Assembly (NCBI GenBank): GCA_916610825.1
Contig: OU744448.1
Span: 33,107,660-33,171,659, forward strand
From: Haliclystus octoradiatus
Taxonomy: Eukaryota; Cnidaria; Staurozoa; Stauromedusae; Haliclystidae
Reading direction: 5' to 3'
Length of the DNA stretch: 64,000 nt
In this document: positions 62,313-64,000 of the stretch, in pieces
Layout of the letters: every line of letters starts with the position of its first letter
Numbering within the stretch: the stretch's first letter is position 1
The notes under the pieces: generated by a model
What the model saw: the letters and a program-made list of their open reading frames with translations, nothing else
What the model was told of the DNA's origin: nothing
Databases searched by the model: none
Program-made: the position numbers and the translations under genes

Positions 62313-62966
62313 ATTATGCGCTGTTTTAACAAACATTGAGCACTTTCACATATATGTGTTTTACCTTATATTACATTATTATATAGATATATAGATATTT
62401 GCACGATTTTGTATGCAGACAATTGTTAATTAATTAAGACAGTCGACAGCTTATAAATTAAACATAAACTTAGATAGTTCTAGATGAAAATTGAAATTCA
62501 TAAAGGATGTAGCCTAACATGAATCGAGATAACTAGCAATGTATTGTCTGCATTCCTGTTTCAAACGGTGTATTCAGTAGGCCTAAGGATTCAGTGATAT
62601 ATTTCGTAATGTCTCTGAATAGTTTCTCAATAATTACAGTTTACTGACAGTTTGATAATGTCTATATTTGTATGCAAATAGTTGTAAATTGAGACAGCTT
62701 AAAAATCGAAAGGAAACTTAAATGCCTTATATAGGTCTAGCTGAAACCTGAAATTCATGGAATTCATAGGAAATAATGAAATATGAATCGAGACAGGTAG
62801 GCATAGCCTATATCTAGCGAATTGCAATTTCTCACGACAATAGCTAAACCATGTTATTGAGATGTTTAAACAAGGAAACAGCAGAGGCAACAGTCAATTT
62901 TTGAAATTAGCAACTTACCTTGCTCCCTGTTATGCCGGCTAGAAGGTTATATCCTTGCAAATTAGG

Positions 62967-63197
62967 CTACATAACCCTACAATCGAAATCGATTACAATC
63001 GATTTTAACGAAACATATTGACACGAAGTAGAATCGCATGGAGAGCTGCTGTAAGAGGACATCGAGACTTCTTCATTGCTGCCAGTATAGTCACAGTAAA
63101 ACATAATAACCATACTCCCAAGAAACATTAATATGGTAAGCCAATAAAAAGACAATTTTCCTTTGCCGTTGACGGTTGGTTCATGTAACGTAAACAT
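62967..63197 (-). CDS. ORF with single membrane-spanning segment, possible 5' exon
   Basis: The 76 codons on the minus strand begin MFTLHEPTVNGKGKLSFYW. A hydrophobic segment follows at about residues 19-34 (WLTILMFLGSMVIMFYC), then a Ser-rich stretch with CDSTSC. This is the layout of a type II membrane protein N-terminus. A strong donor (CAAG followed by GTAAGT) lies just downstream at 62918, so the ORF may be part of a first exon, but the frame to that donor contains a stop. No family is recognised. Confidence 0.3.
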   Translation of the reverse strand: MFTLHEPTVNGKGKLSFYWLTILMFLGSMVIMFYCDYTGSNEEVSMSSYSSSPCDSTSCQYVSLKSIVIDFDCRVM

Positions 63198-64000
63198 TTT
63201 GGCGCTGAAAAAGATTGGACATGCACTATTTTACACAGTCAAATTATCAGCGAACACTTGATTGGCTTAGGATTAACATGGAATCGAGGATTCTGTGGTC
63301 TATTTGTAGACTCAGATAGCTTCATTATCAAAGATATCATTGCGGTCATCATATCGTAGTACGTACATTACCCTGAGCGATATATTTATAATAATTTTAT
63401 ATTTTGTCAATAAACTTTATATATTTCACTTCTCTATACGCGAGAAGAAATATTATCATTGGTTAAAAATTTTTGAGTTAAAACGCTGGATCAACCTTGC
63501 ATATTAGTCTAAGTATGATCAACTGTGTGCAAGGCAGGGCAAGGTTTACCAAAATATTTTTTTCAAGAAGATATCATTTTATCAAAAATGTAAATTAAAA
63601 TGATAGAACATGTTTATTTATACATATTCTATACCCTCACAAAAGTTTTTTAGTATAAAGTATCATTTCACTAAAAAACATCGACTTAAAGGTGTTTTTC
63701 AAAGATTTTGAAATTTGGCCTAAGAGAGATAAAATTTCGCCTATAGCTACTTGCATTTCATCCCTATCCTGCGCCGCGAGATCTCAGTCAGTCTACTGTT
63801 AAATGCTGCTGTAGTGCATGATACAGGGATTGCACTCATTTTACGCCTACGACGAGTTAAAATAGCGGTCAAAGACATTGTGAACGAAAAATGAAGGATT
63901 TCAAAGCTGGGCATTTTTTTGCCATCAACCGCGTAAACAGATCCATCTCATAATTAGGGTTACAGTCTGTTGTCATGTGCTTTTCGAAAATAATAACTTT
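63198..64000. other. No gene seen
   Basis: AT-rich sequence up to the window edge with no ORF of note and no recognised repeat. Confidence 0.45.

Overview
The window is AT-rich metazoan nuclear DNA. The evidence is intron-containing secreted-protein genes with GT-AG junctions, a CR1/L2-like LINE, hAT-like and THAP-DDE transposons, and abundant foldback and satellite repeats. There are no operons, rRNA or tRNA genes that I could find. A marine invertebrate such as a tunicate or cnidarian fits the gene content, but I cannot name the species from sequence alone.

Layout. 1-3091 is a foldback element with tandemly repeated arms. 4735-6115 is a dispersed repeat with a second, interrupted copy at 37245-39970. 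From about 6990 to 24444 lies a nested structure: a CR1/L2-like LINE (5' part 6990-7996, 3' part 22060-24444) is split inside its endonuclease by a repeat (left part 7997-8289, inverted copy at 25020-25310). That repeat is itself split by a 13.5-kb transposon at 8291-21757. This transposon has terminal inverted repeats and a 2-bp TA (or AT) duplication. It encodes a SWIM-finger protein, a 606-residue protein combining a YqaJ-type nuclease, two PHD-like fingers and an Ulp1-type cysteine protease, and a THAP plus DDE_Tnp_4 transposase on the opposite strand. I read it as an ISL2EU-like element. It is the most remarkable object in the window, although its genes carry in-frame stops and one frameshift.

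25-29 kb holds only isolated exon-like ORFs that I do not recognise. Two tandem, same-strand paralogous genes for secreted PAN/Apple plus thrombospondin type 1 proteins follow: gene A (29805-35105, five exons, with a C-terminal ricin-B-like domain) and gene B (44298 to at least 49514). They share intron phases, a 25-nt microexon and a 165-nt first TSP1 exon. Between them are the second dispersed-repeat copy and a repeat carrying GTAACTAGTTAC motifs. Into that repeat a 1309-bp long-TIR foldback element has inserted with a 9-bp target duplication.

52-58 kb contains a decayed transposon-type ORF (minus) and a degraded hAT-like element with a TTF-type zinc finger. 59.0-61.6 kb is a satellite whose 358-bp repeat unit is built of two related monomers of about 179 bp. 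A 170-bp near-perfect palindrome lies at 62143-62312. Possible first exons of minus-strand genes lie at 61.8 and 63.2 kb. Overall, most of the window is transposon-derived; the two PAN-TSP1 genes are the only convincing host genes.
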